Origin: CALODL01 sp942492115
GTDB lineage: Bacteria; Planctomycetota; Phycisphaerae; UBA1845; CAIVHJ01
Assembly (NCBI GenBank): GCA_942492115.1
Contig: CALODL010000008.1
Location: 33,339 to 97,338 of the forward strand
DNA: 64,000 nucleotides
Reading direction: 5' to 3'
A program made the position numbers and the translations under genes. This document shows positions 16,417-24,653 of this stretch, piece after piece. The notes under the pieces are model-generated. The model was not told the DNA's origin. It ran no database searches and worked only from the letters and a program-made list of their open reading frames with translations. Position 1 is the first letter of the stretch. Every line of letters begins with the position of its first letter.

Positions 16417-16827
16417 ATGCGTATCGCAGTGCGGATTCTTTGGTGCGGCGTGATGTCGTGCATCTGCCTCTTACCTGGTTGTACTACATTCCAGATGAAG
16501 GCTATCCAAATAACAAGTGAGTCAAGGCTGGATGAATTGGTGGGGAATCGGGTGTCGTGTACAGGGGAGGCGGAAAATGTCAAGCTCGGCGCGCGAATCG
16601 TCGTGGGTGGCATCAGTGTACTTGTTGAAGGAATGCACGGATGGCCTGAAACCATTCGCGGCACAAAAGTCTATGCAGAAGGGGTTTTGGATAGCTTTGA
16701 GGTTCCGGTAACACAACCGGCAACTATGGGGAAGAATGGCAAATATCGTCGCATCCCACAGGGCGTGAGGGGTCCTGACGGAACTATTCATGTGCTTAGG
16801 AAAGCTCACTGGGAGCAGCGCGGTTGA
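16417..16827 (+). CDS. Putative lipoprotein, unknown function
   Basis: 136 aa from the ATG at 16417, which gives a good lipoprotein signal (MRIAVRILWCGVMSCICLLPGC). An in-frame upstream ATG at 16378 exists but would put 13 polar residues before the signal. The mature part begins C-T-T-F-Q-M-K and has a possible OB-like pattern (LVGNRVSCTGEAENVKLGAR...VEGMHGWPETIRGTKVYAEG). The shared post-lipobox residues with the 11890-12387 product are notable. No ribosome site is clear. Confidence 0.5.
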   Translation: MRIAVRILWCGVMSCICLLPGCTTFQMKAIQITSESRLDELVGNRVSCTGEAENVKLGARIVVGGISVLVEGMHGWPETIRGTKVYAEGVLDSFEVPVTQPATMGKNGKYRRIPQGVRGPDGTIHVLRKAHWEQRG

Positions 16828-17049
16828 AAGACGCTTGTCCGGCCAGCAGCGGATGTCTAACTGTACGGCGGCAAACGGCATTGAGCCTCGCGTTTGAGCC
16901 ACTCATCTCGGAGTCAAAGTGTCGCGATTATGCCGAAAGGCAGCCGCCGCTAACCGAACAGATAGTGGTCCGTGGCAAATGACCGGCATGTATGTCAGGC
17001 AGCGCCTGGAATGTACCAGCGCGCAGCGCTGTGAGCCCGGCCACACTGA

Positions 17050-17089
17050 GGCGGTGCGGACGTGCACTACAGGGTACGCCGCCTTTTTT
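17050..17089 (+). terminator. Rho-independent terminator
   Basis: Stem GGCGGTG (17050-17056) / CGCCGCC-side (17077-17083) with one G-U pair, followed by six T (17084-17089). It lies about 220 bases after the lipoprotein gene and abuts the stop of the convergent gene. Confidence 0.55.
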
Positions 17090-18927
17090 CATCTCTCAAA
17101 TCCACAACATTCTGTTATATCTCTTGTCGGGAACCTGGATAGCACAAGAACGCCTGCCAGCAGCCCTCCGATTAGCAGCAGCATACCCAGTCCGGATATG
17201 GCAGGTAGGGCGAGGATACAAATACTCGGCTCACCACTGCATGCGAATCCGTCCTCAATGTAGCAACGCGATGAACAGCCGTCTCCGTCCTCCTTGTTGC
17301 CGTCGTCACAGGTTTCACCTCCAACGATAACTCCGTCGCCGCATGTCTCCACACACACGCTCGGTTCATCACTGCATGCGAACCCTGCCTCTACGACGCA
17401 ACTTGGTGAACACCCGTCATAGCCTTGGGTGTTGCCATCATCACACTCCTCGATGCCCGCGATTAACCCGTCGCCGCACTCCGTGCTGCATACGCTGGGG
17501 TTCGTGCAGTTGAGTCCGCACTCCTCGGTTCCGCCGACGAACCCACCGGGGCACAACTCTTCGCACGTCCCTGGATCGACACTGCATACAAAGCCCGCCT
17601 CCACTGAACAGCCAGGTGAGCAGCCATCTCCGCCTGCGAGGTTGCCATCGTCGCAGCCTTCCAGTCCCGCTACGCGCCCATCTCCGCAGTACTCAAGGTT
17701 GCAGTCACTCCCAAGAGCAAACAAATACCCAGCACCACGACTACCATTCTCGCCACCAGCACCAATCATCAACACATCTGCTTCTAACGCAACGCTGGTT
17801 CCAAAACTGTCGTTCACGCCAGGGTCCGGTGCCGTCAACTGTGTGTGTTCTGTCCATATCTGGGCCCGTTCCTCATACTCGAACACGTATGCCGCCCCCG
17901 TCGCTGGCGCCACCCCAATCTTGAATGGGCTACTAACAATCGCAATATCAGCCCTGATCGACACTGCGAATCCGAAGTTATCAAAGGCAGCGGAATCCGA
18001 AGCCGTAAGCCTTTGCTCTTCTTCCCACTCCCCGATCCTTGGCCTATAGCGGAAAACATATGCAGCTCCAGCATCAATCTCTTTGTCATCATGCTCTATA
18101 GCGCCAACTAAAACGAGATCGCTACTTATTGCAACCGAATACCCAAATCGGCTGAGCTCCGCTACGTCTGATGCAACAAGCTTTTGCTCGTGCACCCACG
18201 GGCCAGTTGGGCCAAGCGACCTGAAGATGTACGCCGATCCCGAGTCTTCTCCTGCATCATTGTCATCAGTGGCTCCGACAACAATGAGGTTCTCATCAAT
18301 TGCAACTGAAAAGCCAAACTTCTCTCCCTCGGCAGCATCAAACGCAACCAGCTTGCTAACTTCGATCCACAGCTTTTCTTCGGGATCATACCGAAATACG
18401 TAGGCGGCTTGCTCTCCAAAAGCACCAACAACTAACAAATCGCCAAGCATGGCGACCGATACTCCAAACAAGGCCCCTGCGGTTGCATCGGAGGCAATCA
18501 GCTTTTGCTCCTCAATCCACTGACCGTGTGCGATGTCATAGCGAAAAACATAGGCCGCCCCAGCCGACGCTGCGGCCTCGCTATCCTGAACAGCTCCAGA
18601 GACAATTACTAGGGCGCCCGCCACTCGATCAATGCCGACTGACCGTCCAAACTGGAAAGACGCCCCGCTAGAGGGGATGAGCTTTTGCTCATGAATCCAC
18701 TCAGTCGAAAACGGATCAAACCGAAACACATACGCCGAACCAGGCCCGTCTGACCGGGCCCCAACAACCACGACATCCTCATGCATTGCTGCCGAGCCCC
18801 CAAACCGGTCCCCCAGCATACCATCGAACGCACTCAAGCGTTCGAACTCACACTGAGCTACGGCGGCCGGCATGCACACCGTCGTCATGCATGCTCCGAT
18901 TACACAGAGAAACAGTGAGCGCTGCAT
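17089..18927 (-). CDS. Surface protein: FG-GAP repeats, DUF4215-type Cys repeats and IPTL-like C-terminal anchor
   Basis: 612 aa. A signal peptide (MQRSLFLCVIGACMTTVCMPAAVAQ) is followed by about seven FG-GAP blades (FGGSAAMHEDVVVVGAR; FGRSVGIDRVAGALVIVSG; FGFSVAIDENLIVVGA) typically preceded by LIASD-type strands. Three Myxococcus-type Cys-rich repeats follow (CGDGxxxxxExCDDGNxxxGDGCSxxC), a DUF4215 pattern. The end is LPAISGLGMLLLIGGLLAGV, then a basic tail (LSRFPTR), like the IPTL-CTERM/PEP-CTERM class of sorting signals, though ten extra residues follow. The start has GGAGG, which lies within the last codons of the upstream fragment: the stop TAA and the ATG are directly adjacent. Confidence 0.8.
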   Translation of the reverse strand: MQRSLFLCVIGACMTTVCMPAAVAQCEFERLSAFDGMLGDRFGGSAAMHEDVVVVGARSDGPGSAYVFRFDPFSTEWIHEQKLIPSSGASFQFGRSVGIDRVAGALVIVSGAVQDSEAAASAGAAYVFRYDIAHGQWIEEQKLIASDATAGALFGVSVAMLGDLLVVGAFGEQAAYVFRYDPEEKLWIEVSKLVAFDAAEGEKFGFSVAIDENLIVVGATDDNDAGEDSGSAYIFRSLGPTGPWVHEQKLVASDVAELSRFGYSVAISSDLVLVGAIEHDDKEIDAGAAYVFRYRPRIGEWEEEQRLTASDSAAFDNFGFAVSIRADIAIVSSPFKIGVAPATGAAYVFEYEERAQIWTEHTQLTAPDPGVNDSFGTSVALEADVLMIGAGGENGSRGAGYLFALGSDCNLEYCGDGRVAGLEGCDDGNLAGGDGCSPGCSVEAGFVCSVDPGTCEELCPGGFVGGTEECGLNCTNPSVCSTECGDGLIAGIEECDDGNTQGYDGCSPSCVVEAGFACSDEPSVCVETCGDGVIVGGETCDDGNKEDGDGCSSRCYIEDGFACSGEPSICILALPAISGLGMLLLIGGLLAGVLVLSRFPTRDITECCGFER

Positions 18928-19371
18928 TTAACCTCCAGGGGCCACCGTAACAGTGGCAGGCTGCGCGAATTGGATATCAATGGTGCCCGTCGATGGCGTC
19001 GGAAAGAGAAATGTGCGCTGTTCTTCATCAGAAGCATCGTGCAGTAGATCAACGAAGAACGTGCCCTCCGCATCGTCGCTGGCCCTGTAGGTGAACGTCG
19101 CGAGGTATCCATTGAATCCAATGACACCATCGGTATCCGTAGCAGTCGAAATGCCGGGGTCATCTAAACCCGCTGTCATCTGGGCCAGCTGAACGTTGAA
19201 CGCTTCCCAGTATTCCAGGCCAAAGAAGACGAAACTCGGACTGTTGTTGATTGAGATATCGACCAACTCCAAAGTGCCCCGAGATCCCCCACTGACCCCC
19301 ACATGCAATTGGAACCCCCGGATACGCGAGCGGTTGTCCTGCGAAGTGGTTCGCCATCGTGAGATGAGCAT
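18928..19371 (-). pseudogene. 5'-truncated gene end: cohesin-like domain
   Basis: The frame ending at 18928 encodes RIRGFQLHVGVSGGSRGTLE...YWEAFNVQLAQMTAG...EEQRTFLFPTPSTG. This is the same C-terminal module as in 1016-4681 and 13068-15104, but here without propeller, dockerin region or signal peptide. Upstream of about 19375 the similarity stops, and a terminator hairpin of the next gene follows at once. An ATG at 19371 could still start a 147-residue product, but it would lack an export signal. I read it as a remnant left by deletion. Confidence 0.6.
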
Positions 19372-19401
19372 CAGTTGCTGACGCACCGCATAACGTGAAG
19401 T

Positions 19402-19429
19402 ACAAGCCCTCCCTTCGGGGAGGGCTTGT
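19402..19429 (-). terminator. Strong hairpin after the matrixin gene
   Basis: Perfect 12-base stem ACAAGCCCTCCC / GGGAGGGCTTGT. The loop is TTCG read on the plus strand and CGAA on the minus strand; it starts 21 bases after the stop at 19450. No U run on either side. Confidence 0.6.
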
Positions 19430-19449
19430 CTCACGGATTGCCAAGTGTG

Positions 19450-21495
19450 TCAGGGGCACGCAGTCGGATCGAACGCCTGGCCCGAATCGATTGCCTGACT
19501 ACTGCGCGAGCGCCTCTTGGGCACAGTGACTTCTGCAGAACAGGTGCCCACGTTGCCGCAGCTGTCGGTCGCGCTCACGGTAATGACATAGACGCGGCCG
19601 TCACCCGCACCCGAGCGCTCCGACCGCAGGAGGACGGCATCGTTCTTGATCTCCGCATCGGGACAGTGTATCGGGCCGCCCGCGCCCAACTCATCGTGTG
19701 GAGACTCATCGCTGGTCACGGTGACTTCGAAAGCAAGCGCTTGCGTGTCGCATAGGTCAGTGGCGTCGTACGACAGGCCCACATCGACCATACGGTGGTT
19801 GGGCGGCCACAAGCGATCGACGTCAACACTGCAGGTGACCTCGGGTGCCGTCGAATCGACAACCGTGACTGTCGACGTGGCCTCGCCTTCATTGCCCACG
19901 CTGTCGGTCGCAGTGAAGGTGACCGCTGTCACGCCTCCCGGTGGGCATGCCGCGGGAAAGAAATCGGGCGCGTCATTGTCGATATTGGCGATTGGGCCCT
20001 CGCACTCGTCTTCGGCAGTTGCCGAGTCGATCCACGCTTGAATATCCGGATCGTCCAGCGGGATACCGCCCGGGCCGTTGCACTCGAGCAGGACATCAGC
20101 CGGTGGCGTGACCACGGGGGGGGTGACGTCGGACGCCGTGATGCTTAGCGCGTAGCGGTTGCAGCTGCCGATTCCATCGCCGTAGACGCGCGCCAGATAA
20201 CCCCCCGCAGGCAAGTCTCGGTCGATCGATTCATCGTCAGTCGAACTGGCCGACGTCTCGATGAGTCCATCCGCAGCCGTCCGTATTTGCAGATCGATAT
20301 CGCCCATATCGTGATCGAATGTCGTCGCGGTCTCGACATACATCTCACAGGTCAGGTCAAACGCGTAGTAGTCGTTTTCCGAATCCTGATCGATGCTCAC
20401 ATTTCCGGCATTGAACGGCAGGTTGATTGCGCTCGCGGAGCCGGCGGTGTTGTTGGGCTCGAATGCGTCCAAGGCGAGTAGTATCGTCAGCGCGGTTGGC
20501 GTAAAGTCCTTGCCCGTAAATGCCACGCCATCCGTAAATGTCGCCGCGTTGTTGTCCTCGAAGCGCTCGGGCCATACGTCGTTGTCGTCGATGATTCCCC
20601 CGATGTAGCGCGTGCCGCAGTCATCCACGGTCGGGATCGTCGCGCTCCAGTCGAAGGTGCTGAACGTAAATGTTCCGAAGTCGGCAAATGTTCCAGTGTT
20701 CAACAGAGTGTCACCTGTTGAAATGCCCACGTTCTCGGACAAGTAAACTCCGAAACGCACTTCTGCATCGAACGCCTCACTGCCGCGGTTCTCGACCGTG
20801 ATGTCATTCAGTTGAATCTGCTCCCCTTCTCGAAGCGTGGTCGGCGACATGCTCATCCACTGCGGTACAGATCCATCGTGCCATTTGTTGTAGATGACGA
20901 TATCCCACTCGGTGACAAACGTCGCATTCTGGCGGATGGCTTCCTTGTCATCCATGTACAGCGTCTCGGCACGGAGGTACTTACTGGTGCCACTGTTTTC
21001 GATGGACAGGAAGTTGTTGTAGTGATCGAGTCCTCGGACGTGACCAAACTCGTGAAGAACGGTCGACTGGAACCACGTGCTGTCGTGGGGGCCGAGGTTC
21101 CAGGCGAGGGCAGGGTCGAGCATCACATCGCATTCAACGAGTGTTCCACTGGACCAGCAGGCAGCCCAGGCCAGCGCGTCGGCATATGACAGGCCATACT
21201 CTGAACTGAGCCCGGCTTCGTCGAGAAAGCCCATGGTGTTATCGCCGTCATTGGCGCCAAAGCTGAATTGGGGATTCAAGTTGATTCTCAGAGGGTGTGA
21301 ATTGTCGGTCACATCGATCTCATTCCACTCTGATAGTTGGAATTGAGCGGGATCACTCCACGTATCTGCGGGCAGGAACACGTCGTCGAACACGATGTCG
21401 TCGCCGTCATCCCAGAAATTGCCGATATCATACGCAAGGCCGACTGGAATGAAGGTCGCAATCAGAATGGAGCTCGTAATCACCAGGCGTTTCAT
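19450..21495 (-). CDS. Matrixin-family zinc metalloprotease with CARDB-, PPC- and HYR-like domains
   Basis: 681 aa. Signal peptide MKRLVITSSILIATFIPVGLA, then a metzincin catalytic domain with HEFGHVRGLDH (residues 148-158), the HExxHxxGxxH zinc site of matrixins. Next come a CARDB-like domain (LREGEQIQLNDITVENRGSE), a bacterial pre-peptidase C-terminal-like domain (DAFEPNNTAGSASAI ... DYYAFDLTCEM), and two HYR-like beta domains (VTFTATDSVGNEGEATSTVT; VITVSATDSCGNVGTCSAEV). Secreted; expected to cleave proteins, target unknown. Start supported by GGGAGGTGG and by a four-base ATGA overlap with the upstream gene. I see no clear dockerin or anchor; the C-terminus is Ser/Arg-rich. Confidence 0.85.
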   Translation of the reverse strand: MKRLVITSSILIATFIPVGLAYDIGNFWDDGDDIVFDDVFLPADTWSDPAQFQLSEWNEIDVTDNSHPLRINLNPQFSFGANDGDNTMGFLDEAGLSSEYGLSYADALAWAACWSSGTLVECDVMLDPALAWNLGPHDSTWFQSTVLHEFGHVRGLDHYNNFLSIENSGTSKYLRAETLYMDDKEAIRQNATFVTEWDIVIYNKWHDGSVPQWMSMSPTTLREGEQIQLNDITVENRGSEAFDAEVRFGVYLSENVGISTGDTLLNTGTFADFGTFTFSTFDWSATIPTVDDCGTRYIGGIIDDNDVWPERFEDNNAATFTDGVAFTGKDFTPTALTILLALDAFEPNNTAGSASAINLPFNAGNVSIDQDSENDYYAFDLTCEMYVETATTFDHDMGDIDLQIRTAADGLIETSASSTDDESIDRDLPAGGYLARVYGDGIGSCNRYALSITASDVTPPVVTPPADVLLECNGPGGIPLDDPDIQAWIDSATAEDECEGPIANIDNDAPDFFPAACPPGGVTAVTFTATDSVGNEGEATSTVTVVDSTAPEVTCSVDVDRLWPPNHRMVDVGLSYDATDLCDTQALAFEVTVTSDESPHDELGAGGPIHCPDAEIKNDAVLLRSERSGAGDGRVYVITVSATDSCGNVGTCSAEVTVPKRRSRSSQAIDSGQAFDPTACP

Positions 21496-22271
21496 GGTGC
21501 CACCTCCCTGGTTGCGCGAATGACGGAGATGAATGAATCCAAATCCAGAGGCGCCTGCGTCGATGTCCAGTAGCGTCGGACGGCGGTGCTTGGTTGCGCA
21601 ACAACTGAAGCGTCGTCGGGAACCGGCGGCGCGGCCAGGCGCCGCAGTCGATTGTTGGAGCGTTTGGGGTTGTGGCGGGTCAACAAACGATGGTCCTCGA
21701 CGCCGATCAAGAAGTCTCCGGCTGCGGTGAGAACAACCTCGCGCCCGTCATCTTGTTGAGTGACCTCGAAAAAGCCCTGGTTGACGCCGACAAGGGGAGT
21801 ACCCGTTTGCGTGAATCCGGGACGCAAGAAAACGACGTAGCGCTGGCCGGTCTTGAACGTGGGCATGCCATACACCGTCACTTTGCCATGTTCATCCTCT
21901 CCGCCAGCAACTCGAAACGTCAGTGTCTCCTCAGCGTCCCCCAGGATCGCGGTGTTGACCGCGAGGGTGACTTCGGTGAACAGCATCTGACCGCCCTCGA
22001 CACCCACAGATTGGGGGACGGCCACGGCTGGGCCTGGGCTGAGCGTGCTCGGCTCGACTCGCGGGGCGATGTGTCGCTTGGCTTTCGCTGCCCGAATGTC
22101 AGTGCCCGTATACTTGATCTGCAGGTCGACGACCGTGCCTTCGACAACCGTCTGCGCCCGGTTGACCACCTGATCGAACGACAGTTGAATGATCTCGGTA
22201 GCCCCGGCCGGCCCCACTTGAAGAAACACGACTAAGTACGCTGCCAGTGCAAAGCCGAATCGTGATCTCAT
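21492..22271 (-). CDS. Secreted protein of unknown function coupled to the matrixin
   Basis: 259 aa. Signal peptide MRSRFGFALAAYLVVFLQVGPAGA. The N-terminal half (LSFDQVVNRAQTVVEGTVVDLQ...LFTEVTLAVNTAILGDAEETLTFRVAGGE) reads as an OB-like beta barrel, of the kind found in small proteins that neighbour matrixin-type proteases. The C-terminal half is Arg/Pro-rich. GGAGG lies seven bases before the ATG. The stop overlaps the protease start (ATGA), so the two are made together; an inhibitor, chaperone or partner role for the protease is possible but is only inferred from position. Confidence 0.65.
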   Translation of the reverse strand: MRSRFGFALAAYLVVFLQVGPAGATEIIQLSFDQVVNRAQTVVEGTVVDLQIKYTGTDIRAAKAKRHIAPRVEPSTLSPGPAVAVPQSVGVEGGQMLFTEVTLAVNTAILGDAEETLTFRVAGGEDEHGKVTVYGMPTFKTGQRYVVFLRPGFTQTGTPLVGVNQGFFEVTQQDDGREVVLTAAGDFLIGVEDHRLLTRHNPKRSNNRLRRLAAPPVPDDASVVAQPSTAVRRYWTSTQAPLDLDSFISVIRATREVAP

Positions 22272-22800
22272 TGTTGCGATCCTCCAAGATGTTAGATTGC
22301 ACCGGTTCCAGGAAGTTGGATTGTCTGTCCGGAATCAGCTGCGACAACGAGCAGAATCGGACACGCGTTGGAACCGATCGAAAGCACCGTATGTCCTTAA
22401 GAAGTGTGTCGAGCCCTCGCGCCAGGCCAAAAAGCGTGGGCCCGGTGCAGAACAGCTGAATTCGAAGCTACAGGGGAGGTGTAGACCTGTCAATCATTGG
22501 TTGACCGTGATCGAGTGAACTTGCACCGTGCCAGAGGGTGCATACGGCCGGCGCCGGCGTGTGGCAGAATCCTGTTTCGGACACAAACGCAGGAGAACAC
22601 ACGTCTTGCTGCCGCCGTCACACGCCGACTCACGGCAACAATCGTGTGCACGTGTGTGTCGTTGCGCCGCGTAATCCCAATCGCGTAGTCCAGGAAGATT
22701 GCTGTGCCTGATCCGGTCCTGCGCAAGTTGGTCGGCTGAAGGAAAAACTCAATCGCACATCGGACTCGTTACCAGTGACCTGGGCTCGCGCAGCCGAAGC
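22272..22800. other. Gene-free stretch (529 bases)
   Basis: Between the start of the matrixin-partner gene and the end of the LuxR-type gene, both minus-strand. I see no credible coding frame, tRNA or strong terminator. A GC-rich palindromic run (GCCGGCGCCGGC) is at about 22552-22563. It must hold the promoter of the 22271 to 19450 operon. Confidence 0.5.
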
Positions 22801-23073
22801 CTACCGACCACGGCCGCGATTGGGTTTCTTGTGGGGGATCATCCTCAGGATCTTGGCCATGATCCTGGCGACGAGTTCAGCTCGGGTGCTGACGCCGACC
22901 TCGTTGAAGATGGCGCGGATGTGGGTGCGGACCGTGGCGGTGCTGATATCCAGTGCCTCGGCGATGTCTTCAGTCGAATAGCCGACGGCAATGAGTTCGA
23001 CCAGCTGCGCTTCGCGTGGTGTCAGTCCGAATCCGTCGACAACGGTTCGGATTCTCGGATCTATTCTCTTCAC
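22801..23073 (-). CDS. Small LuxR/GerE-type helix-turn-helix regulator
   Basis: 90 aa from the GTG at 23073, chosen because AGGGG precedes it by about nine bases; an ATG at 23112 would add 13 residues without a ribosome site. The protein is almost only a GerE HTH: LTPREAQLVELIAVGYSTED, then IAEALDISTATVRTHIRAIF and VSTRAELVARIM. This matches the LuxR-type signature, including the VRTH recognition helix. No receiver or sensor domain is present, so any signal must come from a partner. It is the last gene of a three-gene run (24412 to 22801), 97 bases after the GroEL-like gene. Confidence 0.85.
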   Translation of the reverse strand: MKRIDPRIRTVVDGFGLTPREAQLVELIAVGYSTEDIAEALDISTATVRTHIRAIFNEVGVSTRAELVARIMAKILRMIPHKKPNRGRGR

Positions 23074-23170
23074 GATATGGAATCCCCTGAGGTGTAAGGC
23101 GAGGCAGATCATACTGCGGCCCGGGAATATCGTCCAGCCCGCAGAAGAACGTCACGCCACAGAGATGTGG

Positions 23171-23878
23171 CTACACCGTGCTCAGCGCGCAGGCCAGCAA
23201 ATGTTCGATCTCCGCCGGGCTGCAGCCGCCCACCGACAACTGCATGCCACGGGCGTGCGTGGCTTCCGCAGCAGACGCATTCCAGATCATTGTGTCATGC
23301 TGGTTCGCCCACAGACGATCAACGTGGCCAAGGTGCTGCTCGGTGATCGGCTGATCGGCCCGGGCCATGGTCGCTCCGGTCAGCGCACACAAGTCCTTGA
23401 GGTTGTCATGGGCGGCAGGCCGCTCGGGGCCGTGCAGTCCCACGACCGCCATGGTCTCGCGGGTGTGATTGATGACGAACATGCTGGCGACGTCGCCGCC
23501 GATCAATGGCGCGGCGACCACCAGCGCCTGGTTGTCTTGAGACACCTGTTGCATGATCTGAGCCAGGTTGGCGTAGTCGTCGGCCAATTCATCCTGGCAG
23601 ACGAGGAGGCGCGCAGAACACAGCTCGATGCTGCCATCACGCAGGTAGTACGGACTGATGACGCCGAGTGGATAGCGTGCGCCCGCGACCTCCACCAGGC
23701 GGTGGTCGAAGGTAATTCCCTTCCTGATGAAGATGGGCTGATCAGCGCCGAGCTTCCGTCGGGCTTCCCTGATGCAATCGAGGAGATGATCTTCCGGGGT
23801 CATGTCAATTGACCATTCACAGACAGGGTGCTCGAAATCACCGATGACAGATGCTAATCGGTCTGCGCTGCTGATCAA
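23171..23878 (-). CDS. GroEL apical-domain-like protein lacking the ATPase domain
   Basis: 235 aa. Residues from about 55 follow GroEL from about residue 200 onward: GITFDHRL...LGVISPYYL for GMQFDRGYLSPYF, then [35 protein letters not shown] for the helix and IIAEDVEG strand, and [23 protein letters not shown] for [42 protein letters not shown] matches the ATLEDLGQAKRVVINKDTT part. The equatorial ATP-binding domain (GDGTTT and DGTAN motifs) is absent on both sides. It therefore cannot act as a ring ATPase but may bind hydrophobic peptides. Start taken at TTG 23878; ATG 23803 is the alternative. Middle gene of the operon. Confidence 0.75.
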   Translation of the reverse strand: [235 protein letters not shown]

Positions 23879-23926
23879 GTCTATTCCAGTTAGAACCGCA
23901 AGATGCCTCGGAAGGGCGCCATCAGG

Positions 23927-24412
23927 TTACGCCTGGGGTCCACCCATGCGCGTGGTCAACTTGTGCGTTCCGCTGCGAAAAGGGAACTCCGGGCTGGTGT
24001 GGCGGTTGTTGAAGTTGTCGGTCCAGAACGCAACGCGGATACTGTCGCGTCCCGGCTTGCCGCACAGCGCCCGGGCCTGGCGATAGAATTGATCGCGCGG
24101 CACGAAGATCTCGATGCGTTGCCCGGGTTCAAGGACGTGCGGCAGTTCGGTGAAGCCGGCCTTGTTAGGCCATTTCTCGGTGTGTATCTGCAGCGTCGGG
24201 GGTGGATCGTGGGCCGGATCGTCGATCGCGAAGAACAGGCCCGTGAGGACCACGCGATGGTTGGCGTTGTTGAGCGCAGCGACGGCCAGCACATGGCTAC
24301 CGGGGCCGCGGGTGGCATCGAGCTTCTCGTGGCATTCCACTTGAATATCGGCCTTGCCGCTGTGCCCTCGCGTACACATGTCTTCGAAGATTCTCCAAGA
24401 TTCCGAGCCCAT
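23927..24412 (-). CDS. Unknown protein, first gene of the GroEL-like/LuxR operon
   Basis: 161 aa with no signal peptide or membrane helix. The start at 24412 has GAGG five bases upstream. The sequence alternates beta-strand-like segments (ADIQVECHEKLDAT; HVLAVAALNNANHRVVLTGLFFAIDD; RIEIFVPRDQFYRQA; SIRVAFWTDNFNNRHTS), which suggests a beta-sandwich or C2-like fold. I do not recognise the family. It has two Cys and an extended loop rich in Pro (DDPAHDPPPTLQ). It lies 48 bases upstream of the GroEL-like gene on the same strand; a shared role is inferred from that. Confidence 0.6.
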   Translation of the reverse strand: MGSESWRIFEDMCTRGHSGKADIQVECHEKLDATRGPGSHVLAVAALNNANHRVVLTGLFFAIDDPAHDPPPTLQIHTEKWPNKAGFTELPHVLEPGQRIEIFVPRDQFYRQARALCGKPGRDSIRVAFWTDNFNNRHTSPEFPFRSGTHKLTTRMGGPQA

Positions 24413-24653
24413 GCGATCCTCTCAAATCAGCTGGCTTATCATCCGCGTACATCAGTCTAATATGCATGTGCGCGCAACGCGCGACCGTTCGTCGAATCGA
24501 TGGATTCGGGACGTTCGGGGCTGGCAGGTATCCCGGCCGTGAAAACGCGGCTCCGGCGATCGCCGTGCGGGCCTGGCGCGTCCGATATCCGGTGCGTCGA
24601 CCAGGCGGCTTGAAGTGGCCGGGGCCTTCCGGGCGATGTGTGCTGAGTCGGAT

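Noticed and set aside
22552..22563. Palindrome GCCGGCGCCGGC as an operator
   Set aside because: GC-rich palindromes are common at this base composition and nothing else supports a binding site.
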